Part shown: positions 1-8,211 of the stretch, piece by piece
How the letters are laid out: the number at the start of each line of letters is the position of its first letter
Position numbering within the stretch: position 1 is the first letter of the stretch
Assembly (NCBI RefSeq): GCF_026339935.1
Contig: NZ_JAPEPX010000001.1
Location: forward strand, 2,990,001 to 3,054,000
DNA length: 64,000 nucleotides
Direction: 5' to 3'
DNA from: Streptomyces sp. NBC_01551
GTDB lineage: Bacteria > Actinomycetota > Actinomycetes > Streptomycetales > Streptomycetaceae
The notes under the pieces: generated by a model
Database searches by the model: none
Told to the model about the DNA's origin: nothing
The model's input: the letters and a program-made list of their open reading frames with translations, nothing else
Made by a program: the position numbers and the translations under genes

Positions 1-15
1 GGAGCCGTTGGCATC

Positions 16-48
16 TAACTCCTTCGATGTGTAGAGTTAAGCATCGAA
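16..48. promoter_or_regulatory. nested palindromes upstream of MFS gene
   Basis: Two interlocked perfect inverted repeats lie in an unusually AT-rich stretch: TAACTC (16-21) with GAGTTA (34-39), and TTCGATG (23-29) with CATCGAA (42-48). They sit about 50-80 bases before the start of the MFS gene. Such AT-rich dyads between an exporter and its neighbour are typical of MarR-family operators. The presumed regulator gene would lie to the left of the window, so this is inference. Confidence 0.5.
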
Positions 49-95
49 CTTTAGGTATGAAGTCTTCAGGCTTTAGCTATCAAGGCAGGTGAGAA

Positions 96-1394
96 GTGAC
101 CAAGGTGATGGGCGCTGCGATGCGGCGGATCCAGGCCGGCAACGCGCTGACCGCGTTCGGCATCGGTTTCACGGTTCCGTTCCTCTACATCTATGTGGCG
201 CAGGTGCGAGGTCTGGGCTCCATGGCGGCCACGAGCGCGTTCGTGGCGTTCGCCCTGGGTGCCCTTGTCGCGCTGCCCTTCACCGGTCGGGTCATCGACC
301 GGCGCGGTCCCGTCCCCGTGGTGCTGGGTGCCGCGGTCGCCGCCTCGGTGGGGGCGCTCTCGCTGGGTCTCTCCACCGGGATCGTGCCGATCCTGCTGTC
401 CGCCCTGGCGCTGGGCGCCGGGCAGGCCGTGATGCAGCCCGCGCTGGCCACGATGATCGTGTGGTGCTCGACGCCGGCCACCCGGACGCGGTCCTTCGCG
501 ATGCAGTTCTTCATGCAGAACCTGGGTCTGGGCATCGGTGGCCTCATCGGCGGCCAGATCGTCGACGAGAGCCGGCCCGGCAGCTTCACCCTGCTGTTCG
601 GCATCGAGGCCGCGATGTTCCTGGTGCTGGCCGGCGTCATCCTCACCGTGCGGATGCCGCACGCGCCGAGCATCAAGGACTCCATACCGAAGGACGCCTC
701 TCAGGCGGGCGGTGGCCGGCAGCGGCTGCTGCGGCACAGGGCGATGGTGAAGCTGCTGGTGCTGGGCTTCGTGATCTTCTTCGCCTGCTACGGCCAGTTC
801 GAGTCCGGTCTCGCCGCCTTCGGCACCGAGGCCGCCGGGATCTCGCCGTCCACCCTCGGGTTCGCGCTGGCCGCCAACACCGGTGCGATCGTCGTCGCCC
901 AGTTCGTGGTGCTGCGGCTCGTCGAGAAGCGGCGTCGGTCGCGGGTGATCGCGCTGGTCGGGCTGATCTGGACCGTGGCGTGGGTCATCGCCGGGTTCTC
1001 GGGGCTGGGGCACGGCAGCGCGATGATGGCCGCCGCGGCGTTCATCTCCACGTACGCGCTCTTCGGCATCGGTGAGGCGATGCTGTCGCCGACGCTGGCG
1101 CCGCTGGTGGCCGATCTGGCTCCGGAAGGTTCCGTCGGGCAGTACAACTCGGCGTTCGCGCTGGTCAAGCAGATGGCGCTGGCACTGGGGCCGCTCGGTG
1201 TGCCGCTGGGCGCGGGGGTTCCGATGCTCTACATCGGAATCTTCGTCCTCGTCTCGCTCGGGATCGCCGGGCTGGCGCTGCGGCTCGGGAAGCAGCTGAG
1301 CCCGGTGCAGGACAACCCGTCGCTGGCGAGCAGCCGGATCGTGGCGCAGGGCCCGGCGGCCGGCTCCAAGGTCGGCGAGCCCGTCGCCGCGTAG
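96..1394 (+). CDS. MFS drug-efflux transporter
   Basis: A 432-aa integral membrane protein with about twelve hydrophobic segments, no signal peptide and the layout of the major facilitator superfamily (drug:H+ antiporter type). The segment VIDRRGPVPVV near residue 65 matches the conserved loop between helices 2 and 3. The GTG at 96 is chosen because AGGTGA lies just upstream. The gene is isolated on the plus strand, preceded by palindromes and followed by a strong terminator. From memory it corresponds in position to S. coelicolor SCO4121, an exporter reported to be controlled by a MarR regulator; the substrate cannot be read from the sequence. The last 40 residues are a polar cytoplasmic tail. 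Confidence 0.85.
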   Translation: MTKVMGAAMRRIQAGNALTAFGIGFTVPFLYIYVAQVRGLGSMAATSAFVAFALGALVALPFTGRVIDRRGPVPVVLGAAVAASVGALSLGLSTGIVPILLSALALGAGQAVMQPALATMIVWCSTPATRTRSFAMQFFMQNLGLGIGGLIGGQIVDESRPGSFTLLFGIEAAMFLVLAGVILTVRMPHAPSIKDSIPKDASQAGGGRQRLLRHRAMVKLLVLGFVIFFACYGQFESGLAAFGTEAAGISPSTLGFALAANTGAIVVAQFVVLRLVEKRRRSRVIALVGLIWTVAWVIAGFSGLGHGSAMMAAAAFISTYALFGIGEAMLSPTLAPLVADLAPEGSVGQYNSAFALVKQMALALGPLGVPLGAGVPMLYIGIFVLVSLGIAGLALRLGKQLSPVQDNPSLASSRIVAQGPAAGSKVGEPVAA

Positions 1395-1416
1395 GACGAC
1401 GTACTGAGACGTATGA

Positions 1417-1447
1417 GAAGGCCCCGGTCCAGGTGACCGGGGCCTTC
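1417..1447. terminator. bidirectional terminator
   Basis: A perfect 13-bp stem (1417-1429 with 435-447 of the same kilobase, i.e. 1435-1447) with a 5-base loop lies between the MFS stop at 1394 and the stop of the convergent phosphatase gene at 1485. There is no T-run, as is usual in Streptomyces. Confidence 0.75.
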
Positions 1448-1484
1448 GGCGTGTGCGGGCGCGCGTGCGGGCCGCGGGTGCGGG

Positions 1485-3233
1485 CTACTTGTCCGGGAGG
1501 GCGAACTCGCACCAGACGGCCTTGCCGCCGCCCGGGGTGCGGCGGGAGCCCCAGGAGGAGGCGATGGTGGCGATGATCGAGATGCCGCGGCCGGTCTCGT
1601 CGGCCGGTTCGGCGCGGCGGCGGCGCGGGAGGTGGTCGTCCCCGTCGGTGACCTCGATGATCAGGCGGCGGTCGGTGCGGCGCAGCCGCAGACGCATGGG
1701 CGGGGTGCCGTGCTGGAGGGAGTTCGCGACGAGCTCGCTGGCGGCAAGGACGCCGAGGTCGCACAGCTCGACCGGGAAGCGCCAGGAGGCGAGGACTCCG
1801 GACGCGAAGGCGCGGGCGCGCGGGGCGGCCTCGACGCCGCCCAGGAGTTCCAGGGCGGCGTTGTGGAAGAGCTCGGCGTCGGATCCGGTGCGGGCGGGCT
1901 GCTGGAGGACCATGACGGCGACGTCGTCGTCATGGTCGGCGTCGACCCCGAGGGCGCGCATGAGGCGGTCGCAGATGACCGCCGGGGTGCCCTGGGCCCC
2001 GGAGAGGGCGCGTTCGAGGGCGGCCACGCCTTCGTCGATGTCCTCGCCGCGGCGCTCCACGAGGCCGTCGGTGTAGAGGACGGCGGTGGAGCCCGGGCCG
2101 AGGGCGATGGTGCCGGAGGTGTGGAGCCAGCCGCCGGTGCCGAGCGGGGGGCCGGTGGGGTCGGCGGCGCGCCGGACGGTGCCGTCCTCGTCGCGGACGA
2201 GGATCGGGAGGTGGCCGGCGGAGGCGTAGGCGAGCAGGCCCTCGTTGGGGTCGTGGACGGCGTAGACGCAGGTGGCGATCTGGCTGGCGTCGATCTCGGC
2301 GGCGAGGCCGTCGAGGAGTTGCAGGACCTCGTGGGGCGGGAGGTCGAGGCGGGCGTAGGCGCGGACGGCGGTGCGGAGCTGGCCCATGACGGCGGCGGCG
2401 CGGACGCCGCGGCCCATGACGTCGCCGATGACGAGGGCGGTGCGGCCGGCGCCGAGGGTGATGACGTCGTACCAGTCGCCGCCGACGGCGGCCTCGGTGC
2501 CGCCGGGCTGGTAGGTGGCGGCGATGCGGAGGTCGTCGGGCTGTTCCAGCTCCTGCGGGAGGAGGGAGCGCTGGAGGGTGACGGCGGCCTCGCGCTGGCG
2601 GCGCTCGCTGGCGCGCAGGCGCTCGACGGCCTCGGCGTGGTCGGTGACGTCGGCGAGGTGGATCAGGACCCCGGTGTGGTGGAGGTCGGGGTCGGTTCCG
2701 GGGTCGGCCTTGGGGAACTCGACCGGGGTGCAGGTGACGGTGTACGAGCTGCCGCCGCCGGGTGCGGTGCGGTTCTTGGCGGTACGGGGCTTGCCGCTGC
2801 GCTGGACCTGGTCGAGGAGGGGGAGCAGGCCGAGCTCGCCGAGTTCGGGGAGGGACTCGTGGGCCGGGGCGCCGGTGGTACGGGTGCCGAAGCCAGCGGT
2901 GTAGGCGTCGTTGACGTAGGCGACGCGGTGGTCGGGGCCGTGCACGAGGGCGACGAGGGCCGGGAGCCGACCGAGGACCTCCCGTACGGAGAGTTCGTCG
3001 AGGGAGGGCACGGCGGCGTGGGCCGCGGCGCTCGCTCCGGTGCCCGAGCCCGTACCGCAGACGGTGGGGTCGGCTGGGCGTCCGTCCGGCGTGGCTGCGG
3101 GACCGGCGGCCGCGCCGCGGGCGGCCGGGACCGAGCCCTCGCCCCGCTTGGCCTGGGCGGCGCCGTGTTCGGACCGGGCGGCGGCGCGACGCTGCGTTCC
3201 GGGGAACCGGGCGCTCCAGCGCGTGAAGTTCAC
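1485..3233 (-). CDS. PAS / SpoIIE phosphatase / RsbW-like ATPase protein
   Basis: A 582-aa cytoplasmic three-domain regulator. An Ala/Pro-rich N-terminus of about 75 residues is followed by a PAS-like sensor (LVALVHGPDHRVAYVND), a PP2C/SpoIIE serine phosphatase (GGDWYDVI near 252, VIGDVMGRG near 269, YTDGLVE near 388) and a C-terminal GHKL ATPase of the anti-sigma kinase type (ASELVANSLQHG near 500). Such proteins act in partner-switching control of sigma factors by dephosphorylating anti-sigma antagonists and possibly phosphorylating them. The GTG at 3233 (VNFTRW) is preferred over an earlier in-frame start at 3371 because a GAGG motif precedes it and the earlier residues look non-coding. 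No antagonist or sigma gene is adjacent. Positionally it resembles S. coelicolor SCO4120. Confidence 0.85.
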   Translation of the reverse strand: MNFTRWSARFPGTQRRAAARSEHGAAQAKRGEGSVPAARGAAAGPAATPDGRPADPTVCGTGSGTGASAAAHAAVPSLDELSVREVLGRLPALVALVHGPDHRVAYVNDAYTAGFGTRTTGAPAHESLPELGELGLLPLLDQVQRSGKPRTAKNRTAPGGGSSYTVTCTPVEFPKADPGTDPDLHHTGVLIHLADVTDHAEAVERLRASERRQREAAVTLQRSLLPQELEQPDDLRIAATYQPGGTEAAVGGDWYDVITLGAGRTALVIGDVMGRGVRAAAVMGQLRTAVRAYARLDLPPHEVLQLLDGLAAEIDASQIATCVYAVHDPNEGLLAYASAGHLPILVRDEDGTVRRAADPTGPPLGTGGWLHTSGTIALGPGSTAVLYTDGLVERRGEDIDEGVAALERALSGAQGTPAVICDRLMRALGVDADHDDDVAVMVLQQPARTGSDAELFHNAALELLGGVEAAPRARAFASGVLASWRFPVELCDLGVLAASELVANSLQHGTPPMRLRLRRTDRRLIIEVTDGDDHLPRRRRAEPADETGRGISIIATIASSWGSRRTPGGGKAVWCEFALPDK

Positions 3234-3412
3234 TGCGTTCAAGCCTCGTGGTGTCGCTCGTGGTCGCTGTGTCTCCCCCAGCGGCCTTCCCCGGCTGGCG
3301 CTGGGGTTTCCCCCGGAAGTGTCCGGGGTTCGGTCGCTGGACGGTGTCACTCTGTGCAGGTGTGAGCCCACCTATGGTCACACGTCCAGTGTGGCCGAAG
3401 GCACTGACAACG

Positions 3413-4807
3413 TCAGCCTTCGCTCTTCTTCGGGGGGTCCTTCGGCCCCCCGCCTGCGGCGAGTTCGAATTCTGCCCTGGGGTGTTCGAGGGATCCGAGG
3501 GACACGATCTCGCGTTTGAAGAGACCTGAGAGGGTCCATTCGGCGAGTACGCGCATCTTGCGGTTGAAGGTGGGGATCCGGCTGAGGTGGTAGGTGCGGT
3601 GCATCAGCCAGGCAGGGTAGCCCTTCACCTTGTGGCCGTAGACGTGGGCGACGCCCTTGTGGAAGCCGAGGGAGGCGACGGAACCGGAGTATTTGTGGGC
3701 GTACTCGGTGAGGAGTTCGCCGCGCAGGGCGGCGAGGAGGTTGTCGGCGAGCGCCTTGGCCTGGCGGACGGCGTGCTGCGCGTTGGGGGCGCATTCCGTG
3801 CCCTTCTCGGCGGCCGTGATGTCGGGGACGGCGGCCGCGTCTCCGGCGGACCAGGCGTGTTCGACGCCCTCGACGGTGAGGAAGGCGGTGCAGGCGAGCC
3901 GGCCGCGTTCGTTCTTGGGCAGGTCGGAGGCCGCGATGATCGGGTGCGGTTTGACGCCGGCGGTCCACACGACGGTGCGGGTGGGGAAGCGGGCGCCATC
4001 GCTGAGGACGGCGACGCGGTTCTCGCAGGATTCGAGCCGGGTCTCCAGGCGCAGGTCGATGTTGCGGCGGCGCAGTTCGCGGATGGTGTAGACGCCGAGT
4101 TCGGGGCCGACCTCGGGGAGGATGTGGTCGCTCGCCTCGACCAGTACCCACTTCATGTCTTCGGGTTTGACGTTGTGGTAGTACCGGGCCGCGTAGCGGG
4201 CCATGTCCTCCAGTTCGCCGAGGGCCTCGACGCCCGCGTAGCCGCCGCCCACGAAGACGAAGGTGAGGGCGGCGTCGCGGATGGCGGGGTCGCGGGTGGA
4301 GGAGGCGATGTCCATCTGTTCGATGACGTGGTTGCGCAGGCCGATGGCCTCTTCCACGGTCTTGAAGCCGATGGCGTAGTCGGCGAGTCCGGGGATGGGG
4401 AGGGTGCGGGAGATCGATCCGGGGGCGAGGACGAGTTCGTCGTACTCGATCTCGGTGGGGCCTGCGCCCTCCTCCTCGGTGGCGAGGGTGGTGACGGTGA
4501 CGGTGCGCTTGGCGTGGTCGATGGTGCGGGCCTCGCCGATGACGATGCGGCACTTGTTCAGGACGCGGCGCAGCGGGACCACGACGTGGCGTGGGGAGAT
4601 CGAACCGGCGGCGGCCTCGGGGAGGAAGGGCTGGTACGTCATGTACGGCTCGGGCGTGACCACCGTGACCTCGGCTTCTCCGGCTCTCAGCTTCTTCTGG
4701 AGGCGGAGAGCCGTGTACATGCCGACGTAGCCGCCGCCGACGACGAGGATGCGCGTTCGGGGCGGGGTACCGGGGTCGGTGCCCCGGGAGTTAGCAGCCT
4801 TCACCAT
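3413..4807 (-). CDS. ndh: type II NADH dehydrogenase (NDH-2)
   Basis: A 464-aa FAD/NAD(P)-binding oxidoreductase that passes electrons from NADH to menaquinone at the inner face of the membrane without proton pumping. Two Rossmann motifs are visible: VVGGGYVGMYTA near residue 22 for FAD and FVFVGGGYAGVE near 180 for NADH. The C-terminal 60 residues, ending in an amphipathic stretch with WLMHRTYHL, fit the membrane-anchoring region of NDH-2. The ATG at 4807 is chosen by the length usual for the family; the ribosome-binding site is weak, and upstream in-frame codons read as non-coding. The gene stands alone, convergent with nothing and divergent from the TetR gene. Confidence 0.88.
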   Translation of the reverse strand: MVKAANSRGTDPGTPPRTRILVVGGGYVGMYTALRLQKKLRAGEAEVTVVTPEPYMTYQPFLPEAAAGSISPRHVVVPLRRVLNKCRIVIGEARTIDHAKRTVTVTTLATEEEGAGPTEIEYDELVLAPGSISRTLPIPGLADYAIGFKTVEEAIGLRNHVIEQMDIASSTRDPAIRDAALTFVFVGGGYAGVEALGELEDMARYAARYYHNVKPEDMKWVLVEASDHILPEVGPELGVYTIRELRRRNIDLRLETRLESCENRVAVLSDGARFPTRTVVWTAGVKPHPIIAASDLPKNERGRLACTAFLTVEGVEHAWSAGDAAAVPDITAAEKGTECAPNAQHAVRQAKALADNLLAALRGELLTEYAHKYSGSVASLGFHKGVAHVYGHKVKGYPAWLMHRTYHLSRIPTFNRKMRVLAEWTLSGLFKREIVSLGSLEHPRAEFELAAGGGPKDPPKKSEG

Positions 4808-5147
4808 CCCATGACGCAACGTGGCCGGGAGTTTGTCCACAGGCCCGTCAAATTGTGTGACCGGTGGGGAGGCCGGGACGGGGCTGTCGGGTGGCTTGAG
4901 TGGGGGTCTAAGTCCGCAGGTCAGAGCCTGCGGAGGGGGTGATTCCGGGGGCTTGCAACGGAAAAGTGGGGGTGAATGCTCCGATCGGGCGGTGGTCCGT
5001 CCGGGGCTGCCTCTTCTGAATTGACTCTGGCTCAACTATGTTCGTATGCGTCGAGGAGTAGGACCGGGGCCCCATGACCGTGGCCCCCCTCGACACGAAG
5101 GCGGGGAGTGTCTCCGGGGGGAGACAAGTGATTACCGGGGGAAACAT
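4808..5147. promoter_or_regulatory. divergent intergenic region ndh / TetR gene
   Basis: A 340-base region with no convincing gene between the divergent ndh and TetR genes. It must hold both promoters. A TTGACT hexamer at 5021-5026 could be a -35 box for the rightward gene, but no well-spaced -10 is evident. A GGGGGA ribosome-binding site precedes the TetR start. No clear TetR palindrome was found by eye. Confidence 0.4.
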
Positions 5148-5918
5148 ATGCACATTTCAGATTTCCATGGCTCTGCGACCGCTCTCTCGACCGAGAGCAA
5201 CGGGCGCGTGATGGCGGGCGGTACGACCCACGCGGTGGGCCGTTCGACGCCGCTGCGCGTCGACGCCCAGCGGAACCTCGAGCATGTCCTGCGCGCGGCC
5301 CGCGAGGTCTTCGGCGAGCTCGGCTACGGGGCTCCGATGGAGGATGTGGCGCGGCGTGCGCGGGTCGGTGTCGGCACCGTGTACCGGCGCTTCCCGAGCA
5401 AGGACGTACTGGTCCGACGGATAGCCGAGGAAGAGACCGCCCGGCTGACCGAGCAGGCCCAGTCCGCGCTTGGCCAGGAGGAGGAGCCGTGGCAGGCGCT
5501 GTCGCGGTTCCTGCGCACCTCCGTGGCCTCGGGCGCGGGGCGGCTGCTGCCGCCGCAGGTGCTGCGGGTGGGTTCGGCCAGTGAGGACGGCGACGAGGAG
5601 CCGGAGGCCGCGCGGGTTCCGCACCAGCGCCAGGCCGGCGTGACCGGGGCGCCCGATCTGCGCGTCGTGGGCTCGCGGGCCGCGGCCGAGGACGAGCCTT
5701 CGCAGGACGCGGGCGCGGGTGCGCTCCTGGAGGTGGTCGGCCAGCTGGTGGACCGTGCCCGGGAGGCGGGTGAGCTGCGGACCGATGTCACGGTGGCCGA
5801 TGTGCTGCTGGTGATAGCGACCGCCGCGCCGGCGCTGCCGGACCCGGCTCAGCAGGCCGCCGCTTCGGCCCGACTGCTCGACATCCTGCTGGAGGGGCTG
5901 CGGTCCCGGACGGTCTGA
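5148..5918 (+). CDS. TetR family transcriptional regulator
   Basis: A 256-aa DNA-binding protein. Residues about 42-90 form a TetR_N helix-turn-helix: NLEHVLRAAREVFGELGYG, then MEDVARRARVGVGTVYRRF and FPSKDVLVRRI. The C-terminal ligand-binding half is divergent, and its middle (residues 140-190) is rich in Glu, Ala and Pro. The ATG at 5148 is chosen because GGGGGA lies 6-7 bases upstream. The gene is divergent from ndh and lies 278 bases before the sigma-like gene on the same strand, the same order as S. coelicolor SCO4119-SCO4117 as recalled. The effector is unknown. Confidence 0.85.
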   Translation: MHISDFHGSATALSTESNGRVMAGGTTHAVGRSTPLRVDAQRNLEHVLRAAREVFGELGYGAPMEDVARRARVGVGTVYRRFPSKDVLVRRIAEEETARLTEQAQSALGQEEEPWQALSRFLRTSVASGAGRLLPPQVLRVGSASEDGDEEPEAARVPHQRQAGVTGAPDLRVVGSRAAAEDEPSQDAGAGALLEVVGQLVDRAREAGELRTDVTVADVLLVIATAAPALPDPAQQAAASARLLDILLEGLRSRTV

Positions 5919-6196
5919 GTCGCGCGGGAGCTTCCGTGCTCTAGGAGTGTCCGGCGGATTCGCGTCGGCTCCTGTGTGGAGTGGCGGCCGTGGCCTGGAT
6001 CGCTCGGGTCACGGCTTCCCTCGACGAACACCGCTGCATCGAACGGCTGCTCGCTCGAACGAGTGAGAACTGTACGGCGATTCGCCGGATTGTGCCCAGA
6101 TGAGTGGATGGTGCGGAGAGCGCTTCGGCATGCGTCCGCCGTGTGACACGCTGGATCGGTGTACCGGTCTGAGTGTGTCGTGCGGGGGCTTCCTCG

Positions 6197-8185
6197 ATGA
6201 GCGTTGGCGGACGGGACGAGTCACTCGACGGCGCCGGCGAGGCCGGGACCGCCGGCGGAGCCGGGGCCGGGACCACTGGCACCGGGACCGGGAGTCTGCC
6301 GGCGCGGCAGGTGCCCGCGCAGCGGGGGCGGGGCGGGCGGCATGCCGCTCCCGGGGGTGAGGGGCCGGCGTCCGATGCCGACCTGATCGCCCGGATGCGC
6401 GGTGGGGACGACGGTGCGTACGAGGAGCTGTTCCGCCGGCACGCCGATGCCGTGCGGCGCTACGCGCGGACCTGCTGCCGGGACGGGCACACCGCCGACG
6501 ACCTGACCGCCGAGGTGTTCGCGCGAACGCTGCAGGCGGTACGGGGCGGGGCCGGGCCGGACCAGTCGGTACGGGCCTACCTGCTGACCACCGTGCGCCG
6601 GGTCGCGGCCGCCTGGGCGAAGACCGCCAGGCGCGAGCAACTCGTCGAGGACTTCGCCGTGTTCGCGGAGCAGGCCGCCGCGGGCGCCGACAGCGGCGTC
6701 GGACTGTCCGGGGACGACACCCTGGAGCTGGGCGCCGAGGTCCGGGCGATGCACGAGGCGGAGCGCTCACTGGCGATGCAGGCGTTCCGGAGTCTGCCCG
6801 AGCGGTGGCAGGCCGTGCTGTGGCACACCACCGTCGAGGAAGCCTCGCCGAGCGCGATCGCACCGCTGTTCGGGCTGAGCGCCAACGCGACCGCGGTGCT
6901 GGCCAGCCGCGCCCGGGAGGGCCTCAAGCAGGCGTACCTCCAGGCGCATGTGAGCTCGGCTCTGAGCGAGGGCGGCGACTGCGCGCGGTATGCGGACCGG
7001 CTGGGCGCGTATGCCCGGGGCGGGCTGCGGATGCGGGCCGAGCGGGGGCTGCGGGGGCACTTGGAGGAGTGCGCGAAGTGCCGGCTGGCTGCCGGGGAGC
7101 TCAAGGACGTCAACGCCGGGATTCCGGCGCTGCTGCCGGTCGCGGTCATCGGGTGGTTCGCCGCCGGGTACGCGGCGAAGGCGGCCGGGGTGGTGGCCGG
7201 TGGGGCCGTCGCCGCGGGTGGGGCGGGGGCCGCGGCAGCTGCCGCCGGCTCCGGCGGGGCCGGTGCGGGCGCTGCCGGCGGGTCCGCTGCGGGAGCCGGC
7301 GCCGCCGGGGGGTCCGCCGGGGCTGCCGGTGGGGCCGGGGGCGCGGTGGTTTCCGAGGGGCTGGGGTTGCCGGCCAAGGCGGCGCTGGCGGCCGGGATCG
7401 CCGTCGCCGCGGCGGCCGGGGTGGTGTTCGCGCTGGCCGGGGATGATGCCGAGGCGCCGGTACGGGCGAAGCCCGCGCCGAGTGCGGCCGCGCCCGTGCT
7501 GCCGGCTCCGGTGGTTTCCGCCCCGCCCGCGCCGAAGGCGAGCCCGACGGCCGCGAAGACACCGGCCGCGAAGGGATCCGTACAGCCTGCGCGGAGTACT
7601 CCCCCGCCGTCACCGCGGGCGACGCCCTCGCCTTCGCGCTCCCAGGCGGCGCCTCCCGCCACGAAACCGAGGCCGAAGCCGGAGCCGGCTCCCAGGCCGT
7701 CGGCGAGCCCGGTGAAGCCTTCGCCCACGCCGAGTGCGCCGAGGCCGGCGCAGGGGTTCGCGCTGTCCCGGATCGGTCAGTCGGTCCTGGGGGACCACAC
7801 CGGTCCCGAGGTGCAGACCTGGCGCAGCGGCTGGGTGTGGCAGCGCAGGGGGCTGGAGATCGACGGCCGGCGGTACGGGCAGGGGATCACGGTCAATTCC
7901 CGTTCCTCGGTGGAGATCGCCCTGAACCGGCAGTGCACGGCCTTCTCGGCGAGGGCCGGGGTGGACGGGCTGTCGAAGTTCACGGACGGCAAGGTGCGGT
8001 TCTCGGTGTACGCGGACGGGCAGCGGCTGTGGCAGTCCGCCGTCCTCGGGTACGAGGACCCGGCGGCGGCCGTGGAGGTCCCGCTGACCGGGCGCGGGAC
8101 GCTGCGGCTGGTGGTGGAGCGGGCAGGGGGCGGCAGCCTGCCGGTGCTGGGGAGCTGGGCCGACTCGGTGATCAGCTGCCGGTGA
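6197..8185 (+). CDS. ECF-like sigma factor with zinc-finger, TM span and NPCBM domain
   Basis: A 662-aa multidomain protein. Residues about 60-140 are a sigma-70 region 2 (LIARMRGGDDGAYEELFRRH) and about 195-255 a region 4 (LPERWQAVLWHTTVEE, then SANATAVLASRAREGLK). A zf-HC2-like motif follows (C...HLEECAKC near 280-295), then two hydrophobic stretches separated by a Gly/Ala-rich linker, a second membrane span near 400 (AALAAGIAVAAAAGVVFAL), a Pro/Ala-rich stalk, and a C-terminal NPCBM-type carbohydrate-binding domain of about 145 residues (LEIDGRRYGQGITVNSRSSV). It therefore appears to place a sigma module in the cytoplasm and a sugar-binding module outside. The ATG at 6197 has GGGGG eight bases upstream. 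The S. coelicolor counterpart SCO4117 is, as I recall, linked to differentiation and secondary metabolism. Confidence 0.82.
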   Translation: MSVGGRDESLDGAGEAGTAGGAGAGTTGTGTGSLPARQVPAQRGRGGRHAAPGGEGPASDADLIARMRGGDDGAYEELFRRHADAVRRYARTCCRDGHTADDLTAEVFARTLQAVRGGAGPDQSVRAYLLTTVRRVAAAWAKTARREQLVEDFAVFAEQAAAGADSGVGLSGDDTLELGAEVRAMHEAERSLAMQAFRSLPERWQAVLWHTTVEEASPSAIAPLFGLSANATAVLASRAREGLKQAYLQAHVSSALSEGGDCARYADRLGAYARGGLRMRAERGLRGHLEECAKCRLAAGELKDVNAGIPALLPVAVIGWFAAGYAAKAAGVVAGGAVAAGGAGAAAAAAGSGGAGAGAAGGSAAGAGAAGGSAGAAGGAGGAVVSEGLGLPAKAALAAGIAVAAAAGVVFALAGDDAEAPVRAKPAPSAAAPVLPAPVVSAPPAPKASPTAAKTPAAKGSVQPARSTPPPSPRATPSPSRSQAAPPATKPRPKPEPAPRPSASPVKPSPTPSAPRPAQGFALSRIGQSVLGDHTGPEVQTWRSGWVWQRRGLEIDGRRYGQGITVNSRSSVEIALNRQCTAFSARAGVDGLSKFTDGKVRFSVYADGQRLWQSAVLGYEDPAAAVEVPLTGRGTLRLVVERAGGGSLPVLGSWADSVISCR

Positions 8186-8211
8186 AGTTGCCGGGGATCG
8201 GTTGCCGGGGA

